In this document: positions 35,450 to 44,296 of the stretch, piece after piece
Layout of the letters: the number at the start of each line of letters is the position of its first letter
Position numbering within the stretch: the stretch's first letter is position 1
DNA from: WJJR01 sp964440935
GTDB taxonomy: Bacteria; Zixibacteria; MSB-5A5; WJJR01
Length of the DNA stretch: 64,000 nt
Assembly (NCBI GenBank): GCA_964440935.1
Contig: CAYTTY010000004.1
Coordinates: 62,001 to 126,000, forward strand
Direction of reading: 5' to 3'
Made by a program: the position numbers and the translations under genes
The notes under the pieces: generated by a model
Told to the model about the DNA's origin: nothing
What the model saw: the letters and a program-made list of their open reading frames with translations, nothing else
Databases searched by the model: none

Positions 35450-37381
35450 ATGGGTCAGACCACAGTTGAAAAGATTGCGACCACTCATGCGGTCGGATTG
35501 AAATCGGGCGCGTTGGTTCATTCGGGCGATTTCATTCGCATTCGTCCCAAGCACATCATGACGCATGACAACACCAGTGCGGTGATGAAGAAGTTCACAT
35601 CGATCGGTGTCGACAAGATCGCCGACCCGAAGCAGCCGGTGTTTGCCATCGATCATGATATCCAGAATACATCGACCGATAACCTGGCGAAGTATGCCAA
35701 GATCGAGGAATTCGCCAAACAGCAGGGCGTTGATTTCTATCCGGCCGGGACCGGGATCAGCCATCAGGTGATGGTCGAGTACGGGTATGTCACGCCGGGC
35801 AGCATGGTCGTCGGCAGTGATTCGCATTCCAATTTGTATGGTGCGGCCAATGCGCTTGGGACACCGGTGGTGCGTACCGATGCCGCGTCGATTTGGGCGA
35901 CCGGACAAACCTGGTGGCAGGTGCCGCCGGTGGCGAAGGTCACACTGACCGGGCAGTTGCAACCCGGTGTGGTCGGCAAAGATGTGATTATTGCTTTGTG
36001 CGGGTCGTTCAATAACGACGAAGTGCTGAACATGGCAGTCGAGTTTCACGGCGACGGTATCGCTGCGATGTCGATGGATCAGCGCATGAGCATCGCCAAT
36101 ATGACGACCGAATGGGGCGCGCTCGCCGGTGTGTTTCCTTTCGATGAGGTTTTGCGTGAGTACCTGTATGGCCGTGCCGATTTTCTACAGTCGATTGACG
36201 CGCCACGATACAGCCGCAGCGATGTCGACCAGTGGTTTGCCAATCGGATCGAGCCGGATGCGGATGCCTACTACGCGGTCGAACTGACACTCGATCTGGC
36301 CTCGGTCATTCCGCATGTCTCCGGACCAAATCACGTGAAGACAATGGTCTCGCTGCCGGAGATTCAGAAACAGAAAGTGGTGATCAACAAAGCGTACCTG
36401 CTCAGTTGCGTGAATGCCCGTCTCGAAGATCTCGCAGAAGCTGCACACGTGTTGGAGGGCAAGCGTGTTGCTGACGGTGTCAACTTCTATGTTGCGGCGG
36501 CGTCGCACAATGTCCAGAAGGAAGCCGAGGCGTGCGGGTACTGGCAGACATTAAAAGATGCCGGTGCGATTACGTTGCCGTCAGGTTGCGGCCCCTGTAT
36601 TGGTCTGGGCCAGGGCACGCTTGAAGCGGGCGAAGTCGGCATCAGCGCGACCAATCGCAACTTCAAAGGACGCATGGGACATCGTGATGCGCTTGTTTAT
36701 TTGAGCAGTCCGGCGGTGGTTGCGGCATCGGCCACGGCGGGATACATTGCCTCGCCCGTTGACTTCGATTCGGTGACCGCGAAGACATCGACCAAAGTCA
36801 ATGAGCAGCAGGCACGCGATGGCGGCGAGACCGAGATCATCGAGGGATTCCCGTCCCAAATCACCGGACGGGCTCTCTGGCTGCCAATCGACAATCTCAA
36901 TACCGACGGCATCTACGGCGGCGATTTGACCTACAAAGACAACCTGACCAAGGATGAAATGGCCGCCGGGTGCATGCTCAACTACGATCCGGAATTCCAA
37001 AACAAGGCGCAGCGCGGCGATATCATCGTCGCCGGGCGCAATTTCGGCACCGGATCCTCGCGCGAACAGGCGGCTACCGCGCTCGACTATCGTGGGATCG
37101 CCTGTGTGATCGCGGCATCGTTCAGCGAGACATACAAACGGAACGCGTTCAACAACGGGTTCGTGGTCTTCGAGTGTCCGGCATTGGTGGGTTACCTTCG
37201 CGAGAAATACAGCGGATCGGACGAGAAGACGATTGAGGGCCCCGAACTCACGGTCGATTACCAGCGGTCGATCCTGACCTGTGACGGTAAGGAGTTCCCG
37301 TTCCCGCCGCTGAGTACGGTGGCGCAGGAGTTGGTCCTGGCCGGCGGGGCGGAGAATCTGGTGAGGCAGTCGCTGGGATAA
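35450..37381 (+). CDS. Aconitase-family hydratase, closest in pattern to fungal-type homoaconitase
   Basis: About 643 residues from ATG 35450, 6 bases after GGAGG. An aconitase catalytic part (large, LeuC-like) and a swivel part (LeuD-like, from ~480: EIIEGFPSQITGRALWLPID, RNFGTGSSREQAATALDYRG) are fused. Fe-S ligands appear as LLSCVNARL and SGCGPCIGLG. Several stretches (IRPKHIMTHDNTSAVMKKF, EFAKQQGVDFYPAGTGISHQ, VVRTDAASIWATGQTWWQVP, NMTTEWGALAGVFP) strikingly recall fungal Lys4 homoaconitases. In this gene context citrate/isocitrate isomerisation is more likely than homocitrate, since no homocitrate synthase is present. Substrate remains an inference. Confidence 0.85.
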   Translation: MGQTTVEKIATTHAVGLKSGALVHSGDFIRIRPKHIMTHDNTSAVMKKFTSIGVDKIADPKQPVFAIDHDIQNTSTDNLAKYAKIEEFAKQQGVDFYPAGTGISHQVMVEYGYVTPGSMVVGSDSHSNLYGAANALGTPVVRTDAASIWATGQTWWQVPPVAKVTLTGQLQPGVVGKDVIIALCGSFNNDEVLNMAVEFHGDGIAAMSMDQRMSIANMTTEWGALAGVFPFDEVLREYLYGRADFLQSIDAPRYSRSDVDQWFANRIEPDADAYYAVELTLDLASVIPHVSGPNHVKTMVSLPEIQKQKVVINKAYLLSCVNARLEDLAEAAHVLEGKRVADGVNFYVAAASHNVQKEAEACGYWQTLKDAGAITLPSGCGPCIGLGQGTLEAGEVGISATNRNFKGRMGHRDALVYLSSPAVVAASATAGYIASPVDFDSVTAKTSTKVNEQQARDGGETEIIEGFPSQITGRALWLPIDNLNTDGIYGGDLTYKDNLTKDEMAAGCMLNYDPEFQNKAQRGDIIVAGRNFGTGSSREQAATALDYRGIACVIAASFSETYKRNAFNNGFVVFECPALVGYLREKYSGSDEKTIEGPELTVDYQRSILTCDGKEFPFPPLSTVAQELVLAGGAENLVRQSLG

Positions 37382-37693
37382 GACCCCTCGTCGCTCAGGA
37401 GCACGGCGCGTCGATTTCGGTTCCGATTTGCTCAGACGATTGTGCGCCGGGCTCCTGAGACTCGCGGTATGGTTTTCGTGGGGGCTGTCAGGGGCCCCGC
37501 GCGGTGACAGTCTTGTGGAAGTGACGGTGGTAAACGCGTGGTGCTCCTGGCCTACGTTGATGACACACAACGAGTTGTGGTCTCACGGAACCGCCTGGTG
37601 TTGTGCATCATGGAAATCCGTTGTCAATTGACCATTTGCTGCGTATTCTTGGCGTCTGTTTCGGAAACGTCTTGATGTGAGGATGTGAGTGAC
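37382..37693. other. Intergenic region before rpmE
   Basis: About 312 bases with no supported gene. An imperfect inverted repeat CTCAGGAGCACGGCGCG ... GCGCCGGGCTCCTGAG spans 37393-37462. It may end the aconitase transcript. A promoter for the rpmE cluster should be here, but I cannot pick one with confidence. Confidence 0.35.
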
Positions 37694-37951
37694 ATGAAGC
37701 CGAAGATTCATCCCAAGTACGAAGACACCGTAATCAAGTGCGCCTGCGGTACCGAATATCCGACCCGGTCGACGGCCAAGGATCTCCATGTCGACATCTG
37801 TGCCGCTTGCCACCCGTTCTTCACCGGTAAGCAGAAGCTGATCGACACCGCCGGACGCGTGGAGAAATTCCTCCGCAAGTATGGTATGGACAAGCAGGGC
37901 GGTGCCTCGACGCAGAAGCCTGAAGACCAATCGGCCAAGACTGAATCATAG
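37694..37951 (+). CDS. rpmE: 50S ribosomal protein L31
   Basis: 85 residues. MKPKIHPKYEDTVIKCACGT followed by EYPTRSTAKDLHVDICAACH and PFFTGKQKLIDTAGRVEKFL is the L31 sequence with the zinc Cys motifs (CAC and CAAC), i.e. the zinc-binding C+ form. The last ~17 residues are a Gln/Ser/Lys-rich tail. ATG 37694 is the conserved start, three codons after a GTG. A strong terminator follows at 37985. Next gene DUF1385 and then prfA reproduce a common bacterial gene order. Confidence 0.96.
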   Translation: MKPKIHPKYEDTVIKCACGTEYPTRSTAKDLHVDICAACHPFFTGKQKLIDTAGRVEKFLRKYGMDKQGGASTQKPEDQSAKTES

Positions 37952-37984
37952 CCAAATTCCGGTGCCCCTGTCCGGGGGCTTTTG

Positions 37985-38019
37985 CGCGACGGGTTCTTCT
38001 GGGACACCCGTCGCGTTTT
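37985..38019 (+). terminator. Rho-independent terminator after rpmE
   Basis: 10-bp perfect stem CGCGACGGGT (37985-37994) / ACCCGTCGCG (38006-38015) followed by TTTT. A smaller GCCCC/GGGGC hairpin with TTTT just precedes it (37962-37983). Confidence 0.85.
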
Positions 38020-38047
38020 CTTCAGTATACCGAAATGGTGAGAACGC

Positions 38048-39052
38048 ATGTCGGATATTAATGTAGGGGGACAGGCAGTCATTGAAGGGGTGATGATCCG
38101 TTCACCTGAACGGGTCGCCACGGCGGTACGTCGGCAGGACGGGACGATCGTCGTGCAGTCGAATCCCTACACGGCCCTCGCCAAACGTCGCAAGTGGCTC
38201 AACATCCCGATTCTGCGCGGGGCGGTGGCGTTCTTTGAGATGCTGATCATCGGCGTGCGTTCGCTCAACTTCTCCGCCGATATGGCCGCACGCGATATCG
38301 ATGCCCAAGAAAAGGGTGAACAGCCGGAGACAGCGGATACACCGGAGCCGAAGGGCATGAGCACCGCCGCCATCGTTCTCACGACACTGGTCGGACTGGG
38401 CGCGGGCGTGTTTCTGTTCTTCTTTATCCCGCTTTGGATCGCCAAGTTGTTTGGATTGGAAAAGGGCGCCGCCGGTTTCAATCTGATGGCGGGACTGGTG
38501 CGTGTGATCTTGCTCGTTGCCTATGTGTGGACCTTGAGCCGGTTCAAAGAGTTCCAGCGGTTGTTCGAGTATCACGGGGCCGAACACAAGTCGATCTTCG
38601 CGTATGAAAACGCCGAAGAGCTGAATTACGAGAACGTGAAAAAGTACACCACGCTCCATCCACGCTGTGGAACGAGCTTCCTGTTGATTGTTGCTTTGTT
38701 TGCCGTGCTGGTCTATTCGATAGCCGACAGCATTTATCAGGTGATCACCGGCACACCGCCGCCGTTGCTCAATCGCTTTGCGCTGCACTTTGTGCTGCTG
38801 CCGTTAGTGGCGGGGAGTTCGTACGAACTCCTGAAGTTGTCGGCGAAGGGGCAGGACCGCTGGTGGTGGCGCGCCATGGCGGCGCCGGGATTGTGGCTGC
38901 AGCGAATCACCACCCGTGAGCCTGACGCCGAGCAGTTGGAAGTGGCAAAGATCGCGGTCTGGTCGGCGCTGGGTATGCCGATACCCGAGACGGTGCGAAC
39001 GGTGGACCGCCCCACCGCAGACACGATTCGTTCCCAGGAAGTGGCAGGATAA
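38048..39052 (+). CDS. DUF1385 (YqhQ-like) membrane protein
   Basis: 334 residues. The start MSDINVGGQAVIEGVMIRSP is the family signature (VGGQAVxEGVMMR), followed by ALAKRRKWLNIPILRG. Transmembrane stretches include AAIVLTTLVGLGAGVFLFFF, RVILLVAYVWTLSRF, TSFLLIVALFAVLVYSIAD and FVLLPLVAGSSYELLKLS. The conserved YHGAEHKSIFAYEN and TTLHPRCGTSFLL are also present. Function is unknown in general; many bacteria carry it between rpmE and prfA, as here. ATG 38048 has a GGTGAG site close upstream. Confidence 0.92.
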   Translation: MSDINVGGQAVIEGVMIRSPERVATAVRRQDGTIVVQSNPYTALAKRRKWLNIPILRGAVAFFEMLIIGVRSLNFSADMAARDIDAQEKGEQPETADTPEPKGMSTAAIVLTTLVGLGAGVFLFFFIPLWIAKLFGLEKGAAGFNLMAGLVRVILLVAYVWTLSRFKEFQRLFEYHGAEHKSIFAYENAEELNYENVKKYTTLHPRCGTSFLLIVALFAVLVYSIADSIYQVITGTPPPLLNRFALHFVLLPLVAGSSYELLKLSAKGQDRWWWRAMAAPGLWLQRITTREPDAEQLEVAKIAVWSALGMPIPETVRTVDRPTADTIRSQEVAG

Positions 39053-39053
39053 G

Positions 39054-40142
39054 ATGGCCGATAAGACACTGCTCGAAATCCTTGATGATATCGCCCAGCG
39101 TCACCAGGAGCTGGCTGAGGAAATGAGCGACCCGGTGGTGGCGCGCAATCAGCAGAAGATGCGCACGCTCGGACGCGAGCACGCCCGACTCAGTACGATT
39201 GTCGAAGCGGCTGAACAATACCGGGCCGTGGTCGGACAGATTGCCGACAACGAAGAGATCATCGCCGACGACAGTGACAGCGAGTTGACCGAACTGGCCA
39301 AAGAAGATCTCACCGGTCTCTATGATGAAAAAGAACAACTCGAAGAGCAGATCCGCGAGTTACTCGTGCCTCCCGATCCGAACGATGACCGGCCCGCCAT
39401 TATGGAAATCCGTGCGGGAACCGGCGGCGAAGAGGCCGCACTGTTTGCGGCTGACCTGATGCGCATGTACATGCGCTACGCCGAGGAAAAGGGCTGGACG
39501 ATCGAAATGCTCGGCTCCAGCGAAACCGGTGTCGGTGGATTCAAAGAAGTATCGTTTTCAGTCAACGGTGTCGGGGCATACGGCACGCTGAAATACGAGT
39601 CGGGTGTGCACCGGGTGCAGCGCGTACCCGTGACCGAAGCGTCGGGACGTATCCACACGTCGGCGGCGTCGGTGGCGGTACTGCCACAGGTTGAGGATGT
39701 CGAAATCGAGATTAACCCCAACGATTTGAAAGTCGACGTTTTTCGCTCATCCGGCCCGGGCGGACAGTCGGTCAACACGACTGATTCAGCGGTACGCATC
39801 ACGCATCTGCCGACCAACACGGTTGTGACCTGCCAGGACGAAAAGTCGCAGTTGAAGAATAAGAACAAGGCGATGAAGGTGCTGCGGGCACGTCTGTTTG
39901 CCGTCGTCGAAGCCGAACGCAACGCCAAGCTCGCCGCCGAGCGCAAAGAGATGGTGTCGACCGGCGACCGGTCGGCGAAAATCCGTACCTACAATTTCCC
40001 GCAAAACCGTGTGACCGATCACCGCATCAGCTTTACGCTGCAATCGCTCGATCGCGTGATGAATGGTAACATCGATGAGATCATCGATGCCTTGCGCGAG
40101 CACGACCGTCAGGCGCGGGCGTTGGACCCGGTGGTGGGGTGA
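39054..40142 (+). CDS. prfA: Peptide chain release factor 1
   Basis: 362 residues, the RF1 length. The catalytic GGQ motif is at 236-238 (SSGPGGQSVNTTDSAVRITH). The stop-codon-recognition region HRVQRVPVTEASGRIHTSA contains the RF1-type P-V-T tripeptide (PxT), so it should read UAA and UAG. The domain-1 N-terminal coiled coil (LEILDDIAQRHQELAEEMSD) is intact. ATG 39054 lies one base after the DUF1385 stop. prmC, which methylates the GGQ glutamine, is encoded three genes downstream. Confidence 0.96.
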   Translation: MADKTLLEILDDIAQRHQELAEEMSDPVVARNQQKMRTLGREHARLSTIVEAAEQYRAVVGQIADNEEIIADDSDSELTELAKEDLTGLYDEKEQLEEQIRELLVPPDPNDDRPAIMEIRAGTGGEEAALFAADLMRMYMRYAEEKGWTIEMLGSSETGVGGFKEVSFSVNGVGAYGTLKYESGVHRVQRVPVTEASGRIHTSAASVAVLPQVEDVEIEINPNDLKVDVFRSSGPGGQSVNTTDSAVRITHLPTNTVVTCQDEKSQLKNKNKAMKVLRARLFAVVEAERNAKLAAERKEMVSTGDRSAKIRTYNFPQNRVTDHRISFTLQSLDRVMNGNIDEIIDALREHDRQARALDPVVG

Positions 40143-40155
40143 GTATTACTACGTA

Positions 40156-40198
40156 GCATGGCCGTCCCGGCCATGCGGCACGGGCGAGACGCCCGTGC
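40156..40198. repeat. 'GCACGGGCG/CGCCCGTGC' palindromic repeat, copy 2
   Basis: Two hairpins: GCATGGCC/GGCCATGC (40156-40176, loop GTCCC) and GCACGGGCG/CGCCCGTGC (40178-40198, loop AGA). The same modules appear at 29831-29901. They lie between prfA and tldD. Confidence 0.7.
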
Positions 40199-40278
40199 TA
40201 CGGGAGACCCACACAACAACAGAAAACCCATTGCAGTCGCAGGCCGCGTCCCCCACATTCAGGCCGGGAGCGGTGTGA

Positions 40279-41739
40279 ATGCCTGATCCATCTCTGATCG
40301 AACAGTGCGGTGCCTTGGTGGCAGACTCGGCCCGGCGACGGGGCGCTGAGTATGCGGACCTGCGGATTGTGCGGATTACGACTGAAGGTGTCCGTCTGGT
40401 CAACGGTACCGTCGATCTGATCGACCGGCAGACCTCGTACGGGTTCGGCGTCCGAGTTCTCACTAAAGGGGCGTGGGGATTTGCGGCGCGTCCAGGGCTG
40501 TCGTTGAAAGACGTCGAGGCAGCGCTTAACGACGCCGTTGAGATTGCGAAGGCATCGGCGCTGTTAATCCAAAACCAGCTCATTCTCGCCAAGCGCGAAC
40601 CGGTGACGGGTGAGTTCGCAACACCATTCAAGACCGATCCGTTCGCTGTTCCGCTGAAAGAGAAAGTCGATTTCCTCGAATCACTGTGCGGCGCGATGAG
40701 CGCCACCGAGGGTGTCTCCAGTAGCGAGGCGTTTCTCGATTTCCGTCGTGAGGAAAAATGGTTTTTCGATTCGGCCGGTTCGCAGATTACGCAGACCATT
40801 CTGCATTCGGGTGGCGGCATCCATGCGGCGGCACGACGGGGCCGCCACGGCGGTGGCGCGCGTTCATACCCGACATCGGGCGGACAGCATGTCAGCGGCG
40901 GATATGAGGCGATTGAAGCGATGAACTTGGAGAGTGCATGTCAACGCGTGGCCGAAGAAGCCGTTGCACTGTTGAGTGCGCCGCCACTGCCCGAAGCAAC
41001 GACGACGTTGATTCTCAGTGGCGACTTGGTGTCGCTTCAGGTTCACGAATCGATCGGACATCCGCTGGAGTTGGATCGCGTGTTCGGTTCAGAACGCAAT
41101 TTTTCCGGAACCAGTTTTGCCACGCCCGATCAACTGGGTTCATTGAAGTATGCCTCGGACATCGTGACGGTTACCAATGATCCCACGGCTCCCGGTGGAT
41201 TGGGGACGTTTGGATATGATGATGAAGGCATCAAGGCGCACGAAGCCGCGTTGATCGAAAAAGGCATTTTGGTGAACTACCTGTCATCGCGCGAGACGGC
41301 GCAACGGATCGACAAGACGTCGACCGCGGCGATGCGCGCCGAAAGCTGGCGTGACCTGCCGCTGGTGCGCATGACCAATACCAACTTGCGTCCCGGTTCG
41401 GGAACGCTGGAGGAATTGATCGGCGACACCGATGACGGTGTCTTAATCGAAACACCGGCCAACTGGTCGATCGATGACCGTCGGGAGAATTTTCAACTGG
41501 GCGGGGAAATCGCCTGGGAAATCCAAAACGGACAGCGCGGCCAGATGTACGGTAACGCCGTCTATTCCGGCAGCACAGTGACATTCTGGAATTCGTGCGA
41601 ACGCATCTGTGGTCCCGAAGAGTGGCGCATCTGGGGCACGCCGAATTGCGGCAAGGGTCAGCCGGGGCAGAACATGCGCACGGGACAAGGTGCATCGCCG
41701 GCTCGATTTACAAATGTAAAGGTCGGACAACCGGGTTGA
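40279..41739 (+). CDS. tldD: TldD-type metalloprotease subunit
   Basis: 486 residues. The TldD catalytic metal motif HExxxH is H256-E-S-I-G-H261 (LQVHESIGHPLELDRVFG). The TldD hallmarks VRVLTKGAWGFAA, GSLKYASDIVTVTNDPTAPG and GTFGYDDEG are also present. TldD works with TldE/PmbA as a heterodimeric protease acting on unfolded peptides, for example in maturation of small antibacterial peptides and in toxin/antitoxin turnover. The next gene is its TldE partner, overlapping by one base. A palindrome separates it from prfA, but the strand and spacing allow one transcript. Confidence 0.93.
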   Translation: MPDPSLIEQCGALVADSARRRGAEYADLRIVRITTEGVRLVNGTVDLIDRQTSYGFGVRVLTKGAWGFAARPGLSLKDVEAALNDAVEIAKASALLIQNQLILAKREPVTGEFATPFKTDPFAVPLKEKVDFLESLCGAMSATEGVSSSEAFLDFRREEKWFFDSAGSQITQTILHSGGGIHAAARRGRHGGGARSYPTSGGQHVSGGYEAIEAMNLESACQRVAEEAVALLSAPPLPEATTTLILSGDLVSLQVHESIGHPLELDRVFGSERNFSGTSFATPDQLGSLKYASDIVTVTNDPTAPGGLGTFGYDDEGIKAHEAALIEKGILVNYLSSRETAQRIDKTSTAAMRAESWRDLPLVRMTNTNLRPGSGTLEELIGDTDDGVLIETPANWSIDDRRENFQLGGEIAWEIQNGQRGQMYGNAVYSGSTVTFWNSCERICGPEEWRIWGTPNCGKGQPGQNMRTGQGASPARFTNVKVGQPG

Positions 41740-43091
41740 TGTCAGACATGGCATACACACGCGACGATGTTCTTCAGAGACTGCGCGCGGCGGTCGGCCG
41801 GTCATCGGCGGAACAGACCGAATTGACCTTCATCAGCCAGCGCGAGGCGAGCACTCGGTTTGCCGAAAACGTCATTCATCAGAATATGCTGTCTGAAGAC
41901 GGGCGTGTGACGGTGCGTGTTGTCGATAGGGGGCGTGTCACGGTATCGAGCACCAATGATCTTTCGAATCACGGATTGGACAGTGCCGTTGCCGATGCGA
42001 TTGCGATAGCCGCCTTTCTCGAAACCGATGAGTCATTTCCCGGATTGACTGAATCGCCCGATGCACGCGACGTCAACGCGTTCTTCGCCTCGACTGCTGG
42101 ATACTCAGCCGAAGATCGAGCGTTGAGTGTGCGTGAGATTGTCGACATTGCCCAAAGATCGCAGTTGGAAACGTCGGGTTTGTACCGACTGCAGACTGAT
42201 CGCATCGCGGTCGTCAACTCACTTGGAACCGAACAGTATTTCGAAGGTACGGCGGCGGAGCTATCGGTTTCGGCGGCCGATGATGACGAGTTCGCGCAGG
42301 GGTGGGGGATTGGCGCGAGTCGCGATGCCAATCGCATTGAATCGGCGGCAATCGGGAAGACTGCCGTAAGTAAGGCGAACCGCTCGCGCAATCCCGTCGC
42401 GATTGAGCCGGGCGAATACACGGTCATCCTCGAACCGGCAGCGGTTGGGCAATTGTTGTTGTTCTTGGGATTCCTCGCATTTTCCGGGAAGTCATACGCT
42501 CAGGGCCGTGGCATTCTCACCGGACGGATGGGCGAACAGGTTGCCGGAACCAACATCACCATCCACGAAGATCCGTTTATGAACGCGTATCCGGGAATCC
42601 CGTTCGATTATGAAGGTGTGCCGAAGCGGCGAGTCACACTGATTGAGAATGGGATCGCGCGCGGCGTGGTCCACGACCGCCGATCCGCGGCGATGGCCGG
42701 CACCGAATCGACCGGGCATGCACTTCCGGCCGACAATCCGCGCGGACCATATCCGAAAAACATGGTGATGGCGACCGGTGATGCGACGATCGAGGACATG
42801 ATCACATCGACCACGCGTGGCCTGTTGATTACGCACTTCTGGTACATCAACTATTTGAATCCGATGCGCACGCAGATTTCGGGTTCAACGCGCGACGGCA
42901 CGTTTTTGATCGAAAACGGGGAGATCACCACGCCGGTGGAGAACATGCGCGCGACACCATCGATTCTGGAATCATTTTCCAACGTCGAAATACTCGGCAA
43001 TTCACCGTCGATTTATCCACAGTACTCAGTGGTGATGTCGGTGCCGGCAATGACAATTGCGGCGATGCCGTTTGTGGAGGAGACTGGCTGA
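41739..43091 (+). CDS. TldE/PmbA-type metalloprotease subunit
   Basis: 450 residues. The start ATG 41739 overlaps the tldD stop codon, an arrangement for coupled translation of the two partners. Family pattern: FISQREASTRFAENVIHQNM at the N-terminus, VRVVDRGRVTVSSTND, the glycine-rich core FSGKSYAQGRGILTGRMGEQ, and the C-terminal block NMVMATGDATIEDMITSTTR, YINYLNPMRTQISGSTRDGT. PmbA-type subunits lack the metal-binding HExxxH motif and none is visible here, as expected for TldE. It should form an obligate complex with the preceding TldD. Confidence 0.9.
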   Translation: MSDMAYTRDDVLQRLRAAVGRSSAEQTELTFISQREASTRFAENVIHQNMLSEDGRVTVRVVDRGRVTVSSTNDLSNHGLDSAVADAIAIAAFLETDESFPGLTESPDARDVNAFFASTAGYSAEDRALSVREIVDIAQRSQLETSGLYRLQTDRIAVVNSLGTEQYFEGTAAELSVSAADDDEFAQGWGIGASRDANRIESAAIGKTAVSKANRSRNPVAIEPGEYTVILEPAAVGQLLLFLGFLAFSGKSYAQGRGILTGRMGEQVAGTNITIHEDPFMNAYPGIPFDYEGVPKRRVTLIENGIARGVVHDRRSAAMAGTESTGHALPADNPRGPYPKNMVMATGDATIEDMITSTTRGLLITHFWYINYLNPMRTQISGSTRDGTFLIENGEITTPVENMRATPSILESFSNVEILGNSPSIYPQYSVVMSVPAMTIAAMPFVEETG

Positions 43092-43312
43092 TGGTTGTGC
43101 TCTCACTCACCCGCCGTCAATTCGTCCTCGGCAGTTTGGCCGGTGCCGGTTTGCTGATGCTACCGTCATCGAAATCGTTTGGTGTGATGTCGATTCCGAC
43201 TCCAACACGGCGGCGTGCAGGCACACCGCGCGTTTGGTTGCACGGCAATCCACGAACAGGGTGCAGTCGGTATCCGGGTGCTGACTGGGACGTGACAGAT
43301 CAGCCGCACTAG
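43091..43312 (+). CDS. Tiny Tat-leader protein or fragment, 73 residues
   Basis: The start ATG 43091 overlaps the TldE stop. The N-terminus LTRRQFVLGSLAGAGLLMLP is a clear twin-arginine (Tat) signal: R-R-x-F followed by a hydrophobic h-region and a possible cleavage site near SSKSFG. The remaining ~40 residues are Arg/Pro/Thr-rich and resemble no domain I know. It may be a small exported peptide or the N-terminal remnant of a larger Tat substrate. prmC starts 31 bases after the stop. Confidence 0.4.
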   Translation: MVVLSLTRRQFVLGSLAGAGLLMLPSSKSFGVMSIPTPTRRRAGTPRVWLHGNPRTGCSRYPGADWDVTDQPH

Positions 43313-43343
43313 CACACCTGGTCGCAATCGAAAGTCTCATTTT

Positions 43344-44207
43344 GTGAAATCGATCAGTGAATGGCGACGTGATCTCACCAGCCGGTTAAAGCCGGTGGCG
43401 ACCGATCTGGCGGCCTTCGAATCTTATCGGATACTGGGGCACATTTTCGGTTACGGTCCGACCGAGCTGACGCTCCGTTCATCCATGCTCGTTACCGATG
43501 AGCAGGCCGAGGAACTGGAGCGACTTGTTGCCAAACGACTGACCGGCGAACCGCTCGCGTATGTCCTTGGTCGCGCCTATTTTCGGACCCTCGAACTGCT
43601 GTGTGATTCACGTGCACTGATTCCTCGTCCGGAAACAGAGGATCTGGTGGAGATTGCCGAACAGTGTCTCGATACATTGCCGCCGTCGGCTGGACGCGTG
43701 GTGGTCGATTTGGGAACCGGTTCAGGGAATATCGGGCTGGCGCTCGCGTACGAACGTTCCGATGTACTCGTCATTGGCACCGATTTGGACCCGCAAGCAC
43801 TGGAGTTGGCCGACGACAACCGCCGGCATCTGGGATTGCAGGACCGCTTTGTTCTGGTGCGCGGCGATACTCTCACGATGTTTCCCGCGACACCCGTCAT
43901 CGATGTGATTGTCACCAATCCGCCGTACATCGCCCTCGATGATCCGTATGTTGAGCAGTCGGTGCGAGAGTATGAACCGAAGATGGCCGTCTTTGCCGGG
44001 CAGACCGGCCTGGAAGTGATCGAGCGGTTTGTTACGCAGGCCGAAAGCTGCCTGAAGCCATCGAGGTGGATCGTTAGCGAGATCGGTTATAATCAGGCCG
44101 ATCAGATTCGAGCGCTGTTTGCGGCCCGGCCCGCCTGGCACAACCTGAGTATCCACCGTGATTTGGCCGGCATTGAGCGGGTTTTGGCAGTCCAACGCCA
44201 ATTGTGA
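43344..44207 (+). CDS. prmC: Peptide chain release factor N5-glutamine methyltransferase
   Basis: 287 residues from GTG 43344. The N-terminal helical domain (LTGEPLAYVLGRAYFRTLEL, LIPRPETEDLVEIAEQ) is followed by a class-I SAM methyltransferase domain (VVVDLGTGSGNIGLALAYER). The catalytic NPPY motif is N192-PPY195 (VTNPPYIALDDPYV), then EPKMAVFAGQTGLEVIERFV. It methylates the glutamine of the GGQ loop in release factors, matching prfA four genes upstream. The common prfA-prmC order is here interrupted by tldD, tldE and the tiny Tat gene. Confidence 0.94.
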   Translation: MKSISEWRRDLTSRLKPVATDLAAFESYRILGHIFGYGPTELTLRSSMLVTDEQAEELERLVAKRLTGEPLAYVLGRAYFRTLELLCDSRALIPRPETEDLVEIAEQCLDTLPPSAGRVVVDLGTGSGNIGLALAYERSDVLVIGTDLDPQALELADDNRRHLGLQDRFVLVRGDTLTMFPATPVIDVIVTNPPYIALDDPYVEQSVREYEPKMAVFAGQTGLEVIERFVTQAESCLKPSRWIVSEIGYNQADQIRALFAARPAWHNLSIHRDLAGIERVLAVQRQL

Positions 44208-44296
44208 CAATCCATTAGACATAGTTGCGCGGGATCGGCTATATTGGCGGCTCAGCCGCGTGACCTTTATTGGTTTGGGCCCGGCGGACGGAGCAA

